64,000 bases of DNA from UBA5216 sp043743335 (GCA_043743335.1 JAYTWR010000127.1:39920-103919); one strand, 5' to 3'; numbered from the stretch's first letter, positions 1 to 9,505 are shown. Notes: generated from the letters alone by a model not told the origin. Program-made: numbers and translations.

Positions 1-103
1 AAACGCTGCGCACGCGCAAGATAGTCTCCCGGCACGGCAGGCAGTCAGATAAAATTCCCCGCATCATCCGCACCCTAATCCTGAACAAAAGCTGACACCC
101 AAC

Positions 104-1375
104 ATGACAGAACCCGCCACCCTGCGCGACGTAAGTTGCGCCGACGATTACGATCCCCATTCCATGCCGGTCGACAAAGCCCGTGCGCTGATAGCACGCT
201 TTCTTACCCCACTGGCCGCCACCGAGCGCCTGCCGATCCGCAGTGCGCTCAATCGCGTACTGGCCGAAGACGTGATTTCGCCCATTAATGTGCCGTCGAA
301 CGACAACTCCGCCATGGACGGCTATGCCGTGCGCTTTGCCGATCTCAAAGCGGACGGCGAAGTCACGCTTAAAATCGCAGGCACTTCGTTCGCCGGCAAG
401 CCCTATGCCGGCACAGTCAACGCGGGCGAGGCTGTGCGCATCATGACCGGCGGTGTGGTGCCGGATGAGGCCGACACCATCGTGATGCAGGAACACACAA
501 AATTCAAAGACGGCTGCGTCACCATTGGCACCGGCCATCGCAAAAACCAAAATCTGCGCCGCGCCGGCGAAGACCTCGCCACAAGCCAGACCGCACTGAA
601 ACGCGGCCTGCCCCTGCGCCCGGCGGAAATAGGCTTAATCGCCTCTATCGGTATCGGTGAAGTCACCGTGTATCGCAAGCTGCGCGTGGCGTTTTTCTCC
701 ACCGGCGACGAGTTGGTGTCCATCGGCAGCGTCCCCGGTGCCGGGCAAATCTTTGACAGCAACCGCTACACCATCCACGGCATGCTCACGCGCCTGAACT
801 GCGACGTCATCGACATGGGTGTGATCCGCGACGACCCGGCGATGATCGAAGCCGCGTTCCAGCAGGCAGCGGCCAATGCCGATGTGGTCATCACCAGCGG
901 TGGCGTCTCGGTGGGCGAAGCCGATTTTGTGAAGGACATGCTCAACAAACTCGGTGAAGTCCTGTTCTGGAAAATTGCCATGAAACCCGGCCGCCCACTG
1001 GCCTACGGCAAAATCAGCGGCGCGCATTTTTTCGGACTGCCCGGCAACCCGGTGTCGGTGATGGTCACCTTCTACCAGTTTGTGCGCGAGGCGCTGCTCA
1101 CGCTGTCCGGCCAAAACCCAGTGCCGCCGCTGCCCACCTTCAAGGTGCCGTGCACATCAGCGCTCAAAAAAGCGCCGGGACGCACCGAATTTCAACGCGG
1201 CATTTTGTCGTGCGATACGGCAGGTCATTGGAGCGTCAAAGTCACCGGTGAACAAGGCTCCGGCATTTTGCGCTCTATGTCAGAGGCGAACTGCTTCATC
1301 ATCCTGCCCACCGATCAAGGCAATGTGGCACCGGGTGCGCTGGTGGCAGTGCAGGTGATGGAGGGGTCAGTTTAA
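104..1375 (+). CDS. moeA: Molybdopterin molybdotransferase MoeA
   Basis: The 423-residue product matches the usual length of MoeA, the cytoplasmic enzyme that inserts molybdate into adenylylated molybdopterin in the last step of molybdenum cofactor synthesis. The N-terminal MoeA signature MDGYAV is at about residue 70. The central MoCF-binding domain (about residues 185-330) carries TGDEL, SGGVSVGEAD, MKPGRPLAYG and GLPGNPVS. A C-terminal beta domain follows. The TAA stop lies inside a copy of the dispersed AT-rich repeat, and the gene converges on the HD-GYP gene 21 bp away. A possible -10 (TAAAAT) lies near position 50. No other Moco gene is in the window. Identification is secure from the motifs. 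Confidence 0.97.
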   Translation: MTEPATLRDVSCADDYDPHSMPVDKARALIARFLTPLAATERLPIRSALNRVLAEDVISPINVPSNDNSAMDGYAVRFADLKADGEVTLKIAGTSFAGKPYAGTVNAGEAVRIMTGGVVPDEADTIVMQEHTKFKDGCVTIGTGHRKNQNLRRAGEDLATSQTALKRGLPLRPAEIGLIASIGIGEVTVYRKLRVAFFSTGDELVSIGSVPGAGQIFDSNRYTIHGMLTRLNCDVIDMGVIRDDPAMIEAAFQQAAANADVVITSGGVSVGEADFVKDMLNKLGEVLFWKIAMKPGRPLAYGKISGAHFFGLPGNPVSVMVTFYQFVREALLTLSGQNPVPPLPTFKVPCTSALKKAPGRTEFQRGILSCDTAGHWSVKVTGEQGSGILRSMSEANCFIILPTDQGNVAPGALVAVQVMEGSV

Positions 1376-1390
1376 GTAATTGATTTTATT
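1373..1390 (-). repeat. Dispersed AT-rich repeat, copy 1
   Basis: The minus strand reads AATAAAATCAATTACTTA, 15 of 18 matches to the consensus TTTAAAATCAATTAGTTA. It overlaps the moeA stop codon between two convergent genes. Similarity to the copy at 40859 continues about 9 bp further (CATTTTTT versus CAATTTTTT on the plus strand). Confidence 0.8.
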
Positions 1391-1396
1391 CATTTT

Positions 1397-2527
1397 TTAG
1401 GCCACCTGCCGTGGCGGATCACGATGCAAATCCGCCGGGTCGGCAAAGCGCTCACGGATAGTAATAATCTCCGGCAGTATCCGCGCAAACAGGTTGACCA
1501 AGTTCGGGTCAAAGTGGCTACCCGCGTTGTCATGCAAATATTCGACGGCTTTATCCACCGTCCACGCGACTTTGTAGGGCCGCACGGATGTCAGCGCATC
1601 AAATACGTCGCAAATGGCGACGATGCGCGCTTCGACCGGTATTTTTTCGCCCGCCAAGGCAAGCGGGTAACCGCTGCCGTCCCATTTTTCGTGATGATGC
1701 TGCGCAATAGAGCACGCCGTTTTAAGCAGCGGTGCCGGGTGATTGCCGAGCATTTCCACGCCGAATTCGACGTGCTGGCGCATGATGACTTGCTCTTCGT
1801 CGCTCAAGCGCCCTTTCTTGAGCAAAATGTGGTCCGGCACACCGATCTTGCCGATATCGTGTAACGGGCTCGCCATGTAAATCATTTCCGTCAGGTGCGC
1901 GCTCAAGCCCGCCGCCTGCGCCAGCGCACGGCAACTGTGGCTGACGCGCGTGACATGGTTGCCGGTATCGCTGTCGCGGAATTCACCTGCCTTGGCGAGG
2001 CGGCGCAGAATATCGGTTTGCGTTTCTTTTAGTTCCTGCGTGCGCTCGGTGACTTTTTGCTCGAGGATTTCATTCTGCATTTCACGTTCGCGATACAGCA
2101 TGCGCACTTCGAGGTAGTTGTGGATGCGGTGTGCGAATTCCGACTCGACGAACGGTTTGGGTATGTAATCGCGCGCGCCTTCCTGCAAGGCCTGCAAGCG
2201 CACTTCCGCACCTTCGTGCGCGGTCAGCACAATCACCGGCATAAACGCGCCGCGCAACTCGCCCTTTAATTGGCGCATGACTTGCACGCCATTCATCAGC
2301 GGCATTTCCATGTCGAGCAGAATTAAATCGTGCGGTTCGGCGGCGTACGCAGTCGCGACGGTCGTCGGGTCGTCGGTCAACTGCACGTTGAGATAGCCCT
2401 GCTTGCGCAGCATGAGCTCAATCAAATCCAACTGATCGGGATTGTCGTCCACCACCAGAATGCGCGCCGCGCGTATTCTCTTCGCGAGATCGCTGGTAGC
2501 GTTGTGGTTTGATGCTGTGTCAGTCAT
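1397..2527 (-). CDS. Response regulator with HD-GYP phosphodiesterase domain
   Basis: An N-terminal receiver domain (VVDDNPDQ acidic pair, phospho-acceptor in LLDMEMP, conserved Thr in LTAHE) is joined by a probable coiled coil (EILEQKVTERTQELKETQ) to an HD-GYP domain with HDIGK and HHEKWDGSGYP. This is the RpfG-like architecture, so the likely role is cyclic-di-GMP hydrolysis under control of a partner histidine kinase. No kinase gene is adjacent. The motif is GSGYP rather than the commoner GTGYP. The start at 2527 (376 residues) is chosen because AGAGGT lies just upstream; in-frame ATGs further upstream lack a good ribosome site. Confidence 0.93.
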   Translation of the reverse strand: MTDTASNHNATSDLAKRIRAARILVVDDNPDQLDLIELMLRKQGYLNVQLTDDPTTVATAYAAEPHDLILLDMEMPLMNGVQVMRQLKGELRGAFMPVIVLTAHEGAEVRLQALQEGARDYIPKPFVESEFAHRIHNYLEVRMLYREREMQNEILEQKVTERTQELKETQTDILRRLAKAGEFRDSDTGNHVTRVSHSCRALAQAAGLSAHLTEMIYMASPLHDIGKIGVPDHILLKKGRLSDEEQVIMRQHVEFGVEMLGNHPAPLLKTACSIAQHHHEKWDGSGYPLALAGEKIPVEARIVAICDVFDALTSVRPYKVAWTVDKAVEYLHDNAGSHFDPNLVNLFARILPEIITIRERFADPADLHRDPPRQVA

Positions 2528-2657
2528 AGCCGCGTACCTCTTTGCCCGCATCGCATAGTGAATCGGCGACCATACTACCAAGCCCGTCCGGGATAGCGTA
2601 CATTATTCGCAACGTATCGAAAAAAGTCAGTCAATTCAAGCACCTACGTGTAGGCAT

Positions 2658-3659
2658 TTATGATGCTACCGTAACAATCCGGCGCTCGTTTACAGACTGC
2701 AAAACCGCATGGGTTACGGCTACGGTGTAGGCGCTGTCATCCCCGTCCGGCAGATTGCCGCGCTGGCCCTGCAATTCGCGCTCAAACGACTGCACCTGCC
2801 ACTCATAAGCCGGGCTCGCCACAAACCGCTCTTCGGTCGCCCCATTTTTGTCGCGCACGGTGATAACGTGTTCCTGCGCCCAGCGTAACGGCGACGTGAT
2901 GAGTGTGGCCTCGGAGCCTTCGATCAAGAGGTTGTTCTGACCTTGCGGCACCTCACGCGTGGCGCGCACCTGCGCGTGACCGCCGCCCGACAGGCGCCCC
3001 TGCACGGTGAAGCTGTCGTCGGCGTGACCGTCGCGCCGGTCGGGCTGGGTAAAGGCACTGACTTCGACAAATTTTTGTCCGCTCACCCACTGCACCAGAT
3101 CGAGCAAATGCACGCCCACGTCGTACATCACACCGCTTTGCGAATTATCCAGCCGCCAAGTTTTGCGCGGCGGCATGGCCGAGGTGCGCTCCAGCGTCAC
3201 CGTGACGATTTTGCCGAGCTTGCCCGACTGCACAATCTCACGCGCGCGCGTGACCGCCTCATCCATGCGAATCTGGTGCGCGATGCGCAAAATCACGCCG
3301 GCCTTGTTGCAGGCGTCGGCCATTTCACGCGCGTGATCCGCGCGCATCGCAAACGGTTTCTCGCACAGCATGTGCTTCTTGGCTTTGGCGCCCGCCAGCA
3401 CAGCCTCGTGATGCATCGCATTGGGCAGCGCGATATACACTGCGTCTATATCAGGATCGTTCAACAGCGCGTTTAAATCACTAGGCGTGCGCGCCACGTG
3501 AAAGCGCTCGGCGTAGGCTTTGGATTTTTCCGGCGTGCTGCCTAGGCAAGCGACAATTTCCGAACCGGGACTTTTCACCATCGCCGGCCCGACAAAATCC
3601 ACGGCCACCCAGCCCAGTCCCACCATGCCCCAACGCACCACCTTAGTATTTGATTTCAT
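2658..3659 (-). CDS. Gfo/Idh/MocA family NAD(P)-dependent oxidoreductase
   Basis: The 333-residue protein starts with a Rossmann fold (WGMVGLGWVA) and has the family's CEKPFAM motif at about residue 100, whose Lys is catalytic, followed by the alpha/beta substrate domain with DVGVHLLDLVQW. Members oxidise or reduce sugars, inositols, biliverdin and similar substrates in the cytoplasm; the substrate cannot be read from the sequence. It is 24 bp downstream of the nitronate monooxygenase-like gene on the same strand, so the two may be co-transcribed. The first codons (MKSNTK) overlap a degenerate copy of the dispersed AT-rich repeat. Family assignment is firm; function is open. Confidence 0.92.
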   Translation of the reverse strand: MKSNTKVVRWGMVGLGWVAVDFVGPAMVKSPGSEIVACLGSTPEKSKAYAERFHVARTPSDLNALLNDPDIDAVYIALPNAMHHEAVLAGAKAKKHMLCEKPFAMRADHAREMADACNKAGVILRIAHQIRMDEAVTRAREIVQSGKLGKIVTVTLERTSAMPPRKTWRLDNSQSGVMYDVGVHLLDLVQWVSGQKFVEVSAFTQPDRRDGHADDSFTVQGRLSGGGHAQVRATREVPQGQNNLLIEGSEATLITSPLRWAQEHVITVRDKNGATEERFVASPAYEWQVQSFERELQGQRGNLPDGDDSAYTVAVTHAVLQSVNERRIVTVAS

Positions 3660-3660
3660 T
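3643..3660 (-). repeat. Degenerate copy of the dispersed AT-rich repeat
   Basis: The minus strand reads AATGAAATCAAATACTAA, only 12 of 18 matches. It is listed because it has the same placement as better copies (over the start codon of the minus-strand gene) and the same poly-A run upstream of the start. Chance similarity cannot be excluded. Confidence 0.4.
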
Positions 3661-3683
3661 GAGTTTTTTCGATGTGTGTCACA

Positions 3684-4643
3684 TTAAACCGGGCGCAGCC
3701 GGTGGCGCGCGTCGAGGTATTCTTTTTCCAGCCGATCCACCAACACTGCCACGCTCGGAATATCGTCTATGCTGCCCACACCCTGCCCCGCGCCCCAAAT
3801 TTCTTTCCAGGTTTTCGGTCGATCTTCGCGGTTGCGATACAAACCCGGCTCATCGTTCACCGGCAAGTTGGCCGGGTCCAACCCGGCGTTGCGTATGCTA
3901 CCCGCGAGATAACTCCCGTGGACGCCCGAAAACAGCGGCGTGTAAACAATATCACCGGAGTTGGAATCGCAAATCATTTGCTTGTAGCCTTCAATCGCCA
4001 TGGATTCGCGCGTCGCAATAAAGCGTGTGCCGATATACGCCAGATCACACCCCATGGCCTGCGCTGCCAAGATCGCCGAACCATTCGAAATCGCCCCCGA
4101 TAGCGCCAGCGGCCCTGAGTGGATGCGTCGCAATTCGTTTACCAGTGCAAACGGGTTCAGCGTGCCGGCATGTCCGCCTGCACCACCGCACACGGCAATT
4201 AGCCCGTCCACGCCGGCTTCCAATGCCTTTTCCGCATGGCGCACCTTGATCACGTCGTGAAATACCAGCCCACCATACGCATGCACGCGCGGCACTATGG
4301 CCGTGGGCGCAGACAATGAGGTAATCACAATCGGCACCTTGTGCGCGAGCACCACCTCGGTATCCTGCTCAAGCCGTTTGTTGGCCTTGTTGACAATCAG
4401 GTTCACCGCAAACGGTGCCACTTTCTTTTCGGGATACTGCTTTTGGTAGGCGGCCATCTCAGTCTCGATGCGCGTCAGCCATTTATCGAGATCCTCTTGC
4501 GGGCGCGCGTTCAGTGCCGGAAACGAGCCAATCACGCCAGCCTTGCACTGCTCAATCACCAGCTCCGGGCCGGACACCACAAACATCGGCGCGGCCAGCA
4601 CCGGTAAGCGCAAACGAGCGCTCAAATTTTGGGCAAGAGCCAT
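3684..4643 (-). CDS. Nitronate monooxygenase / 2-nitropropane dioxygenase-like flavoprotein
   Basis: This is an FMN-binding TIM-barrel protein of the NMO/FabK-like family, 319 residues from the chosen start. Visible hallmarks are the N-terminal LPVLAAPMFVVSGPELV, the glycine-rich DGLIAVCGGAGGHAGT segment at about residue 150, and GCDLAYIGTRFIATRES near residue 215. Members oxidise alkyl nitronates; some act on other substrates. The start at 4643 is fixed by GAGGAG five bases upstream; the ATG five codons earlier has none. The gene is divergent from photolyase and upstream of the Gfo/Idh gene. The general class is clear; the true substrate is not. Confidence 0.9.
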   Translation of the reverse strand: MALAQNLSARLRLPVLAAPMFVVSGPELVIEQCKAGVIGSFPALNARPQEDLDKWLTRIETEMAAYQKQYPEKKVAPFAVNLIVNKANKRLEQDTEVVLAHKVPIVITSLSAPTAIVPRVHAYGGLVFHDVIKVRHAEKALEAGVDGLIAVCGGAGGHAGTLNPFALVNELRRIHSGPLALSGAISNGSAILAAQAMGCDLAYIGTRFIATRESMAIEGYKQMICDSNSGDIVYTPLFSGVHGSYLAGSIRNAGLDPANLPVNDEPGLYRNREDRPKTWKEIWGAGQGVGSIDDIPSVAVLVDRLEKEYLDARHRLRPV

Positions 4644-4780
4644 TGATACTCCTCGCAACTTTTAAAATGGAATAGCATGTTGCTGAGATTTTATACCACC
4701 CCAGCAACCACCGACACCACGCATTGATAAACTGCGTGGAAAATTTTACGAGCCCTCCTGTGAAAACTTCCGCACCCGAA

Positions 4781-6199
4781 ATGAACAAGGCCCTATTCTG
4801 GTTTCGCCGTGATCTGCGCATTGCGGACAACGCCGGACTGTACCAAGCGTTGAAGTCAGCAGCACACGTTTACTGCGTGTTTGTGTTTGATCGCGAAATT
4901 TTGGATGCGCTGCCGAGCAAAGCCGACCGGCGCGTGGCGTTCATCCACGGCAGTGTTCTGGCCTTGCAAAAATCGTTACGCAAAGCGGGCGGCGATCTGA
5001 TGGTGCTGCATGAAACCGCGCGCGACGCCGTGCCACGGCTTGCGCAAGCACTGGGCGTAAACGCGGTATACACCAACGAAGACTATGAGCCTTCGGCGCT
5101 GACACGGGATCACGCGGTTGCCACACGCCTCCAAGCCGTAGACATCCGTTTTCACGCCTTCAAGGATCACACCATTTTTGCCAAAAGCGAAATACTGACC
5201 CAAGCGGGCGCACCCTATTCCGTGTTTACGCCGTATAAAACCACGTGGCTGAAAAAGCTCGATGCGTTTTATCTCAAGCCTTACCCTAGCGAACAATACC
5301 TGTCGCGGCTCGCACCTGCCGACAATAAAGCCAACCCGGCGTTTCAGCCTATCGCCGAGCTGGGCTTTGACCCCACGAATCTAAAAGCACTCGGCATTCA
5401 GCCGGGAGCCACCGGTGCGCTCACGGCGCTGGATGATTTTTTGGCGCGCATTGACAGCTACCACACTACGCGTGACTTCCCCGCCGTGCGCGGCGTGTCA
5501 TACCTCTCAGTGCACAACCGCTTTGGCACGGTGTCGATCCGCCGTCTCGCGCGACTCGCGCATGAGCGCCGTTCAGCCGGTGCTGACATCTGGCTGAGCG
5601 AATTGATCTGGCGGGATTTTTATTTTCAGATCTTGCATCACTATCCTCAAGCAGCCACGTCAGCCTTCAAACCCAAGTATGAAAAATTATCGTTTAAAAA
5701 CAATGAGTTACTTTTTTCTGCTTGGTGTAATGCCAGCACCGGTTACCCCATCATCGACGCCGCGATGCGGCAAATCAACCACAGCGGATTCATGCACAAC
5801 CGGCTGCGCATGATCGTCGCTTCGTTTTTGACCAAAGATTTGTTGATCGATTGGCGCTGGGGCGAAAAATATTTCGCCGACCATCTCAACGATTTCGATC
5901 TATCGGCCAACAACGGCGGTTGGCAGTGGGCCGCTTCAACCGGCTGCGACGCACAGCCTTACTTTCGCATTTTCAATCCCGTGTCACAGTCGCAGCGCTT
6001 CGATCCGCAAGGCAAATTCATCCGCCGCTACCTGCCCGAACTGAACAACGTCACGGACAAATTCATTCACGCCCCTTGGACCATGCCGCCGCAGGAACAA
6101 CAGCGATGCGGGGTCATTGTAGGAACACAGTATCCGCTGCCCATTGTGGATCACGCCGTGGCGCGCCGCGATGCCTTGGCCATGTATCAGGCCGTGTGA
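4781..6199 (+). CDS. phrB: Deoxyribodipyrimidine photolyase
   Basis: This protein repairs UV-induced cyclobutane pyrimidine dimers using blue light. The N-terminal photolyase domain begins KALFWFRRDLRIADNAGL. The C-terminal FAD-binding domain contains WLSELIWRDFYFQILHH, YPIIDAAMRQINHSGFMHNR and the Trp-rich DLSANNGGWQWAASTG near residue 380, all class I photolyase signatures. Length is about 472 residues. The start at 4781 is chosen to match family N-termini; a GTG at 4760 in the same frame is also possible, and neither has a strong ribosome site. An internal stretch at 5693-5710 resembles the dispersed AT-rich repeat. The gene ends 6 bp from the convergent peroxidase gene. Confidence 0.96.
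   Translation: MNKALFWFRRDLRIADNAGLYQALKSAAHVYCVFVFDREILDALPSKADRRVAFIHGSVLALQKSLRKAGGDLMVLHETARDAVPRLAQALGVNAVYTNEDYEPSALTRDHAVATRLQAVDIRFHAFKDHTIFAKSEILTQAGAPYSVFTPYKTTWLKKLDAFYLKPYPSEQYLSRLAPADNKANPAFQPIAELGFDPTNLKALGIQPGATGALTALDDFLARIDSYHTTRDFPAVRGVSYLSVHNRFGTVSIRRLARLAHERRSAGADIWLSELIWRDFYFQILHHYPQAATSAFKPKYEKLSFKNNELLFSAWCNASTGYPIIDAAMRQINHSGFMHNRLRMIVASFLTKDLLIDWRWGEKYFADHLNDFDLSANNGGWQWAASTGCDAQPYFRIFNPVSQSQRFDPQGKFIRRYLPELNNVTDKFIHAPWTMPPQEQQRCGVIVGTQYPLPIVDHAVARRDALAMYQAV
5693..5710 (+). repeat. Repeat-like sequence inside photolyase gene
   Basis: The plus strand reads TTTAAAAACAATGAGTTA, 16 of 18 matches to the dispersed consensus. It lies in coding sequence for FKNNELL, an AT-rich patch in a GC-rich gene. 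It may be a real insertion or chance. Confidence 0.45.
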
Positions 6200-6205
6200 G
6201 CAAGA

Positions 6206-7438
6206 CTACCTACACGGCGCGAGCGGGCCGCGCACAAACGCCGGCTTGCGCGCCGTCAGCGACTCCAAAAACGCCACCACATCGCTGATGTCCTGCTCGC
6301 TGAGCTTTAACGGTTGCAGCACGCCGTCGGTCGGCGCGGCTTCGGCAAACACGTCACCCGCGTAAATGTGCGCCTGATGCAGCAACGTGACATCGATCTC
6401 TGAGTAGTGTTTGACCACGTCGCGCAGCGTCGCCAGATGTCCGTTGTGCATATACGGTGCGCTCAAGGCGACATTGCGCAGACCGGGCGCTTTGAATTGC
6501 TCAAACGTTTGCGGCGCGAGATCAATGAATTGCGTGCTGTGCGCGGTGGATTTCGTTTTATCGTCGTTATACGCACCGAGCAAATTAAAGCGGCTCGCGC
6601 GCAGCATTTTGATGCCCTGATAGCGCCCCCAATCGATGCCGCCGGATTTCCGGATGATGGGAATGCCGATTTCGTGAAACTCGCCGTTGCTAAAATTCGG
6701 CCCGAAGTGACACAAACTGCAATTGCCCTGACCCATGAAAATTTGCGCACCGCGCCGCGCATTGTGCGAATAGGCTGCGGCGGCCTTCCAGTCGTTGCGC
6801 ATCACCGCATCGCGAAAATCATCAAACGGCGTACGACCGGACACCAGCGTCTCCTGAAACGCCGCCAGCGCCTTGCCTAAATCCATCATCAGCGCTTCGT
6901 CATCTGCCGCGAGACTACGGCCAAAGGCCTTGCGGTAGCGGCACGCCAAGTCGGTATCGTCACGCACCAACTGCGCCACGTGGCGCTCGCTCGCGCCCAT
7001 CTCGCGCGCATCCAGCAAGGGGCGCACACTTTGCGACCACAGACTGTCGTTCGCGCCATCCCAACCGAACCAGCGGTGGTGGCGCACATTCAGCACGCTC
7101 GGCGTATTGCGGTCGCCCTCGGCAATCGCCACGCCGAGCTTGCGGCCATCCGCCCAATTTTTTTCCGGCACGTGGCAACTGGCGCAAGACACCGTGCCAG
7201 TGCGGGAAAGACGCGGTTCGAAAAAAAGCCGTTCACCGAATGCGATAGCGTCAGGCTTGCCGGATACCCGGTTACTGGCGTCGCGCGTCCACGGCGCAGG
7301 CCACGGGCCGTGACGCAATATCAGGCGGATTTCTTCGGCATTAAGGCCCAGCGGATTGCCCTGCGCCGCCGCGAAGAACGGCAGGGCCGCTACCGCCATC
7401 GTCACCCACGCGGCAATGATCAGACGAAATCCGGACAT
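6206..7438 (-). CDS. Di-haem cytochrome c peroxidase (CcpA/MauG family)
   Basis: A signal peptide (MSGFRLIIAAWVTMAVAALP, cleavage near AAAQG) directs this protein to the periplasm. Two c-type haem sites are present, CASCH near residue 80 and CSLCH near residue 240, the paired arrangement of bacterial di-haem peroxidases, followed by APYMHNGHLATL with the conserved Met/His region. Such enzymes reduce hydrogen peroxide with electrons from cytochrome c; MauG-type members instead oxidise protein substrates. At 410 residues it is somewhat longer than the smallest peroxidases. It is divergent from nudC and convergent with photolyase. No mau genes are nearby, so peroxidase is the more likely role. 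Confidence 0.9.
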   Translation of the reverse strand: MSGFRLIIAAWVTMAVAALPFFAAAQGNPLGLNAEEIRLILRHGPWPAPWTRDASNRVSGKPDAIAFGERLFFEPRLSRTGTVSCASCHVPEKNWADGRKLGVAIAEGDRNTPSVLNVRHHRWFGWDGANDSLWSQSVRPLLDAREMGASERHVAQLVRDDTDLACRYRKAFGRSLAADDEALMMDLGKALAAFQETLVSGRTPFDDFRDAVMRNDWKAAAAYSHNARRGAQIFMGQGNCSLCHFGPNFSNGEFHEIGIPIIRKSGGIDWGRYQGIKMLRASRFNLLGAYNDDKTKSTAHSTQFIDLAPQTFEQFKAPGLRNVALSAPYMHNGHLATLRDVVKHYSEIDVTLLHQAHIYAGDVFAEAAPTDGVLQPLKLSEQDISDVVAFLESLTARKPAFVRGPLAPCR

Positions 7439-7562
7439 TCAGCGACCATCGAGAATAGCTTGTGCAAATGAGTGTTGGATTATGGCATCAAATGGGCGAA
7501 AATCAGCACTGAAGCCCTATACGCCCTTGCATTTACTCTTACGCAGACTACCGGAATTCATC

Positions 7563-8396
7563 ATGAGCAAAGACTATCAACCGCACTTCAAAGCACCGGC
7601 GCAACGCAGTGCCAGCGCCCTGTGGTTCGCCTTTGAAAGCGGCAAGGTCATGGTGCGCATGAACGGCGAAACGCCATCACTGCTCAATTGCGAGCACCCC
7701 GGCCAGCACGGGCTAGCAACGGTACAAGAGCATTATCTTGGCACGTATGACGGCGAACATTGCTACGCGGCCGAGCTCGCCGCTGCGCAAATTGCGCCAG
7801 ATGGGCACGCGCTGCTGGGTTTGCGTGATTTGCTCGGCCACTTGGATGACACGCTGGCGGGGATTTCCGGTCGCGCCTTTCAGGTGCTCGAATGGAACCG
7901 CAATCATCGCTACTGCGGTCGCTGCGGCGGCGAAACCGCGCCGCGCGACGACGAACGCGCGCGCACCTGCAAGCCGTGCCGGCGCACCAGTTACCCACCG
8001 GTGGCCCCGGTGATCATGATTTTAATCAAAGATGGCCGCAAGCTGCTGCTCGCGCGCAAGGTGGGCTGGGGCAACACGCGCTATTCGGCACTGGCCGGCT
8101 TTGTGGAACCCGGCGAAACGCTGGAATCCACGGTCATACGCGAAACGCGCGAAGAAGTCGGCGTCGAAATCAAAAATATCCAGTATTTCGGCAGCCAGCC
8201 GTGGCCGTTTCCGAATAACCTAATGATTGCCTTCACCGCGGACTACGCCGGTGGCCCGGTCAAGCCCGATGGCGTTGAAATTGAAGAAGCCACGTTTTTT
8301 GATGTGGATGATTTACCCAACCTGCCACCGGGCATTAGCATTTCACGCCGCATGATTAACACCGTCGCCGCCGAATTGAAAAAACTACCGAAATGA
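7563..8396 (+). CDS. nudC: NADH pyrophosphatase / NAD-cap hydrolase NudC
   Basis: The protein has an N-terminal domain, a zinc ribbon (CGRCGG and CKPC, about residues 119-141) and a complete Nudix box (GFVEPGETLES through REEVGV, about residues 180-203), followed by the NudC signature SQPWPFPNN. NudC hydrolyses NADH and removes NAD caps from RNA in the cytoplasm. The start at 7563 gives 277 residues, close to the family length; upstream in-frame ATGs would add about 70 residues of low-quality sequence running into the divergent peroxidase gene. The signature residue after PFP is Asn instead of the usual Ser. The stop overlaps the tal start by four bases (ATGA), implying translational coupling. 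Confidence 0.95.
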   Translation: MSKDYQPHFKAPAQRSASALWFAFESGKVMVRMNGETPSLLNCEHPGQHGLATVQEHYLGTYDGEHCYAAELAAAQIAPDGHALLGLRDLLGHLDDTLAGISGRAFQVLEWNRNHRYCGRCGGETAPRDDERARTCKPCRRTSYPPVAPVIMILIKDGRKLLLARKVGWGNTRYSALAGFVEPGETLESTVIRETREEVGVEIKNIQYFGSQPWPFPNNLMIAFTADYAGGPVKPDGVEIEEATFFDVDDLPNLPPGISISRRMINTVAAELKKLPK

Positions 8397-9481
8397 ACGT
8401 CCCCATGAATGTACTGCAACAAACCAAACAACTGGGCCAAAGCCTGTGGCTCGATAATCTATCGCGCACGCTGATCCAAGAAGGCGGCCTGCAAAAACTG
8501 ATCACTGAAGATGGCGTGTCCGGCGTCACCTCCAACCCGGCGATATTTTTTAACGCCATCAGCAAAAGCCCTTATTACAAAGACGATGTAGCACGGTTAA
8601 AAGCACTCAAAACGCCTGCCGAGCCGCTCTACGAAGCGCTGGTGGTTCCCGACATTCAGGCGGCGTGTGATTTGATGCGCCCCGAGTACGACCGTACTGG
8701 CGGACGCGACGGCTACGTCAGCCTCGAAGTCTCGCCCGCGCTGGCGCATGATGCAGCGGGCACGGTCGCTGCCGGCCTGCGCCTCAAAGCCGCCGTCAAG
8801 CGCGTCAATTTGCTCATCAAAGTGCCCGCCACAGCGGCGGGATTGACGGCAATAGAAGAACTCATCGCGCAAGGCTGCTCAGTCAATGTAACCCTGATGT
8901 TCTCGCTGGCGCACGTGAATGGCGTCGCAAACGCCTACGTTCGAGGGCTGCAGCGGTTGGTGGCGGCAGGCGGCGATCCGCGCCCGGTGAAATCCGTGGC
9001 GAGCTTGTTTTTGTCGCGCGTGGACACGCTCGTCGACAAACAGCTCAATGACAGCGGTGGCGCAGCGCTCGCGTTGCGCGGCAAAGCCGGCGTGGCGCTG
9101 GCGAAACTCGCTTACCGCGAGTATCAAAAGACGTTCAAATCACCCGCGTTTGCTGCACTCGCCGCACGCGGCGCACAGCCGCAATTCATGCTGTGGGCCA
9201 GCACCGGCACCAAGAACGCGGCGTATAGCGACGTGCTGTACGTGGCGTCGTTAATCGGTGCTGAAACCATCAATACCGTTCCCGACGCCACGCTCGCCGC
9301 TTTCCGCGATCACGGCAAAGCCGCCACCACGCTGGAAGCCGCCATGGACGAGGCGCAAGCCCATTTCGATGCCTTAGCTAACGCCGGCATTGACATGCAG
9401 CAGGCCGGCGAAACGTTGCAAGGTGAAGGCGTGAAATTGTTTGAGCAGGCGTTTGACCAGTTGCTAAAGCTGCTGGCTTGA
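8393..9481 (+). CDS. tal: Transaldolase
   Basis: This enzyme of the non-oxidative pentose phosphate pathway transfers a dihydroxyacetone unit between sugar phosphates. Visible signatures are the N-terminal SLWLDNLSR with GVTSNPAIF, the Schiff-base lysine region NLLIKVPATAAG, and CSVNVTLMFSLAHV. At 362 residues it fits the longer bacterial transaldolase type. It overlaps the end of nudC by four bases. A second ATG four codons in (8405) is an alternative start. Just past the TGA stop lies a strong copy of the dispersed AT-rich repeat, shared with the end of the convergent dnaQ. Confidence 0.96.
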   Translation: MNVPMNVLQQTKQLGQSLWLDNLSRTLIQEGGLQKLITEDGVSGVTSNPAIFFNAISKSPYYKDDVARLKALKTPAEPLYEALVVPDIQAACDLMRPEYDRTGGRDGYVSLEVSPALAHDAAGTVAAGLRLKAAVKRVNLLIKVPATAAGLTAIEELIAQGCSVNVTLMFSLAHVNGVANAYVRGLQRLVAAGGDPRPVKSVASLFLSRVDTLVDKQLNDSGGAALALRGKAGVALAKLAYREYQKTFKSPAFAALAARGAQPQFMLWASTGTKNAAYSDVLYVASLIGAETINTVPDATLAAFRDHGKAATTLEAAMDEAQAHFDALANAGIDMQQAGETLQGEGVKLFEQAFDQLLKLLA

Positions 9482-9487
9482 TAATCG

Positions 9488-9505
9488 TAACTATTTGATT
9501 TTAAA
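9488..9505 (-). repeat. Dispersed AT-rich repeat, copy 2
   Basis: The minus strand reads TTTAAAATCAAATAGTTA, 17 of 18 matches. It fills the gap between convergent tal and dnaQ and contains the dnaQ stop codon (9501-9503). Confidence 0.9.

Noticed and set aside
4724..4780. Upstream ATG (4724) as the photolyase start
   Set aside because: The extra 19 residues do not resemble photolyase N-termini and no ribosome site precedes that ATG.
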